Assembly (NCBI GenBank): GCA_910579165.1
Contig: CAJTTF010000002.1
Location: 311-64,310, forward strand
Origin: an uncultured Atopobiaceae bacterium
GTDB lineage: Bacteria; Actinomycetota; Coriobacteriia; Coriobacteriales; Atopobiaceae
Direction: 5' to 3'
Length of the DNA stretch: 64,000 nt
The position numbers and the translations under genes were made by a program. Shown piece after piece: positions 61,915 through 64,000 of the stretch; within the stretch, counting starts at the first letter, position 1; each line of letters begins with the position of its first letter. The notes beneath the pieces are model-generated. The model ran no database searches. It was given only the letters and a program-made list of their open reading frames with translations, and had not been told where the DNA came from.

Positions 61915-62802
61915 TTAGATTGTATCAACGTGTTCTGCGAGCTCAGGCGTTGTTACTGCCTGAATGGTTTCGCCCTCAACTGAAGCGGTGGTTGAGTCCT
62001 GCTTTAACTCAGGTTGAACGTCTTCGATAGCTGCAATTTGAGATTGAGAAATGGCATCGAGCGAGGCATTGGCGACAGAAACAGGGGTTTTGCCCGTCAT
62101 TTCATCAAGTGTGATGCCGGATTTCTTGGTTCCCGCTTCAACGGCATCTGCCATTACCTCAACCATGAGAGCAATGGAGCGAATGGCGTCGTCATTGGCA
62201 GGTATGCCATAGTCAACAACATCAGGATTGGAGTTTGTATCCAATAAGCCAACAACAGGAATACCCAGACGATTTGCTTCTTTTACAGCAATCTCTTCGC
62301 GAACAGTATCAACGACGAAGAGAGCCTGTGGCAGTTTTGTCATATTACGAACACCGCCCAGATTCTTCTGGAGCTTTTCAAGCTCTTTATTGAGGACGGA
62401 CTGCTCTTTTTTTGGCAGAAGAGCCATTTGTCCAGATTCTTCCATGGCCTCGAGCTCTTTCATGCGATCAATGCGCGCCTGAATAGTGACAAAATTGGTA
62501 AGAAGGCCGCCGAGCCAACGATTGGAGATGAAGGGCATCCCACAACGGTTTGCATTTTCAACAATGGCTTCCTGAGCTTGCTTTTTGGTGCCAACAAAGA
62601 GAATCGTGCCACCCTTTTTAGCTATATCGTTGAGGAAAGAATAGGAACGATCGGCTTGCTGGATGGTCTTCTTTAAATCGAGAATGTAGATATCGTTGCG
62701 CTCGCCAAAGATATAGGGCTTCATGCGCGGATCCCAGCGACGCGTTTGATGTCCGTAGTGGCATCCAGCTTCCAGAAGTGTCTTGATAGTTACTTTTGCC
62801 AT
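61915..62802 (-). CDS. rpsB: Ribosomal protein S2
   Basis: 295 residues. LLEAGCHYGHQTRRWDPRMKPYIFGERN, the VGTKKQAQEAI block, then RWLGGLLTNF and IPVVGLLDTNSNPDVVDYGIPANDD identify it. After about residue 235 comes an extra acidic, Ala/Thr-rich tail of about 60 residues, longer than in E. coli S2. AAAGGAGAACACT precedes the ATG. First gene of the rpsB-tsf-pyrH-frr-uppS-cdsA-dxr-rseP-ispG-proS run. Confidence 0.96.
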   Translation of the reverse strand: MAKVTIKTLLEAGCHYGHQTRRWDPRMKPYIFGERNDIYILDLKKTIQQADRSYSFLNDIAKKGGTILFVGTKKQAQEAIVENANRCGMPFISNRWLGGLLTNFVTIQARIDRMKELEAMEESGQMALLPKKEQSVLNKELEKLQKNLGGVRNMTKLPQALFVVDTVREEIAVKEANRLGIPVVGLLDTNSNPDVVDYGIPANDDAIRSIALMVEVMADAVEAGTKKSGITLDEMTGKTPVSVANASLDAISQSQIAAIEDVQPELKQDSTTASVEGETIQAVTTPELAEHVDTI

Positions 62803-62990
62803 AGTGTTCTCCTTTGTCGGTTAGGCCTCCGCACGATGTTTTCCCAGCTAGTCCACTCACATTTATGGCTAAGTGAGCACCGGGGACGCCAGTAGTCGTG
62901 CGTGTGTTTTTCTAAGCTGATTATTCAGCAGTGGTTAGTATAGCAGCAATTTCGCAAATCATAATGAAATTCTTGCTTGAAGAGGGTGGA
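62803..62990 (-). promoter_or_regulatory. rpsB upstream region: candidate promoter and structured leader
   Basis: On the minus strand a TATACT hexamer lies at 62937-62942, placing the start of transcription near 62930 and giving a leader of about 130 nt. No convincing -35. Within the leader is a hairpin GCTGA-TTAT-TCAGC (62916-62929) and further GC-rich inverted segments around 62840-62905. A long structured leader is consistent with S2 autoregulation, known in other bacteria, but I cannot match it to a described motif. Confidence 0.35.
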
Positions 62991-64000
62991 TTAGGATGCG
63001 CTCTGAGAACGTGGGTGGGCCTGTCGCGCTGCTTCTTTAAGGCGCTCAACCGATAAATGTGTATAGATTTGTGTTGTTGATAAGCTCGCATGACCCAGAA
63101 GTTCCTGGACACTCCGCAAATCCGCTCCTCCTTGGAGGAGTTCCGTTGCGAACGTATGGCGCATTGTGTGGGGCGTTACAGAAGAAGGAAGCCCTGCCAG
63201 TTTAACGATCTTTTCAAAGCGCGTACGAAGTGCAGCTGGCGACATTGGATTATGTCGCAGAGAGATAAAGAGGCTCCTCTCGTTAAGCTGCAACATATCG
63301 GTCGATAGACGGGCCTTGCGAGTGGGACTTACAGGACAGCGGTGAGGACGTGCATCTTGAACATATGCACCGATTGCGGCTTTAGCTGACGAATAGAGAG
63401 GCACAAGTCGCTCTTTTTTGCCCTTACCATAAAGACGGACTGTTCCCTGTTGCAGCTGAATATCATCAAGATGAAGTGCTGCGACTTCAGAAATACGAGC
63501 GCCCGTGGCGTACATGAGCTCTATGAGAGCATAGTCAAGCAATGCTTGATCAAGGGCATCTTGCTGTTCTTTAGTAGGTTTATCGAGAAAGGCAGCCTTT
63601 GCATTTTGTATAGCGTCCTGAGTAGCTTTAAGCATGCGTCCAACATCTGAATCATGCATAACCTCAGGTAGTTTACGTGAAGATTTTGGCGTGAGCGTTG
63701 CTGCGGGTGCATCTTCGGTGGTGTAGCCCTCCAAAACAAGCCATTGATAAAAAGATCGAAGAGACGAAAGACGGCGAGCGATTGTTTTGTCGGCATATCG
63801 CGACTGGCGTAGATACGCCATGTAGGTGCGAACCTGAAGGTGCTGCAGTCTAAAAGGGTCAATACGCTGTTTCTGAGCCCATTGAAAGAACAGTTCTAAA
63901 TCAACCTGGTACGCCTCTATAGTATGTGGCGAAAGATTCCTTACGTTTGTAAGATACGTCAGAAACTCCGCCAGGATTCCGTTAAGAGGCGACTCCGTCT
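62991..64000 (-). CDS. xerC: XerC-like tyrosine recombinase (5' end outside window)
   Basis: The frame is open from 62991 to the right edge, so the true start lies beyond 64000; the ATG at 63821 is internal. The N-terminal SAM-like domain includes NLSPHTIEAYQVDLELF and further residues encoded up to the window edge. The catalytic domain has all expected residues: Arg in ATGARISEV, Lys in GKGKKERLVPL, HTMRH, GHAS and the nucleophile Tyr in TQIYTH. It would resolve chromosome dimers at dif sites, probably with XerD. It has an insertion of some 25 residues with SPTRKARLSTDMLQ in the catalytic domain, common in Gram-positive XerC. It could also be another Xer paralogue. Confidence 0.9.
   Translation of the reverse strand, partial: TESPLNGILAEFLTYLTNVRNLSPHTIEAYQVDLELFFQWAQKQRIDPFRLQHLQVRTYMAYLRQSRYADKTIARRLSSLRSFYQWLVLEGYTTEDAPAATLTPKSSRKLPEVMHDSDVGRMLKATQDAIQNAKAAFLDKPTKEQQDALDQALLDYALIELMYATGARISEVAALHLDDIQLQQGTVRLYGKGKKERLVPLYSSAKAAIGAYVQDARPHRCPVSPTRKARLSTDMLQLNERSLFISLRHNPMSPAALRTRFEKIVKLAGLPSSVTPHTMRHTFATELLQGGADLRSVQELLGHASLSTTQIYTHLSVERLKEAARQAHPRSQSAS

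Overview
The window looks like a chromosomal segment of a Coriobacteriia-class actinobacterium, most likely of the Atopobiaceae (Lancefieldella/Atopobium/Olsenella type). The evidence is indirect: a moderate-GC genome with actinobacterial features (a GarA/OdhI-like FHA protein, apparently leaderless genes) mixed with Firmicute-like ones (RNase Y, SpoVS, NrdR, mannose-family PTS, a sufCBDSU operon). No rRNA or species marker is present, so the genus is an inference. Nearly all of the sequence is coding. I saw no IS element, prophage or CRISPR array.

Layout, left to right. 1-650: the tail of a cell-wall-anchored surface protein, then a large inverted repeat. 654-5767 (minus): the iron-sulfur assembly operon sufCBDSU. 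5834-12642 (plus): a decayed ABC-exporter remnant, a membrane protein, a flavin reductase with a His/Cys-rich tail, a DMT exporter and an ATPase plus FtsX-type permease pair. 12826-17553: dcd, lgt, a Fic protein, a tannase-like lipoprotein and queD. 17955-23518 (plus): rny, a GHKL ATPase gene, spoVS, miaB and miaA. 23552-30485: an acyltransferase-like membrane protein, lexA divergent from nrdR-dut-trxB, then a mannose-type PTS operon carrying a YajC-like gene. 30500-38450: a GNAT gene in an AT-rich repeat-bearing pocket, then apt, the FHA gene, ridA, a CDP-alcohol phosphotransferase gene, and elp3 divergent from a methyltransferase gene that is followed by a guanine deaminase gene.

38588-64000 is mostly on the minus strand: tRNA-Pro, a heterodimeric ABC exporter, nfo, a coiled-coil zinc-ribbon gene, a Nif3-like gene, mnmA with its own cysteine desulfurase gene, rpe, plsY and der; a DUF5692-like membrane protein gene (plus); two tRNAs; and the housekeeping run rpsB-tsf-pyrH-frr-uppS-cdsA-dxr-rseP-ispG-proS. 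A xerC-like recombinase gene runs off the right edge.

Two themes connect many genes. The first is tRNA anticodon-loop modification: miaA and miaB act at A37, mnmA with a cysteine desulfurase makes 2-thiouridine-34, elp3 is expected to make cm5-type U34, and queD belongs to the queuosine pathway. A SAM methyltransferase whose start codon lies 24 bp from that of elp3 could act as a bacterial counterpart of Trm9; this is the most interesting hypothesis here. The second is deoxynucleotide and DNA-damage control: lexA and nrdR are divergent around one LexA-like box, and dut, trxB, dcd and nfo lie in the window. All functional calls rest on reading motifs by eye; no database search was run.
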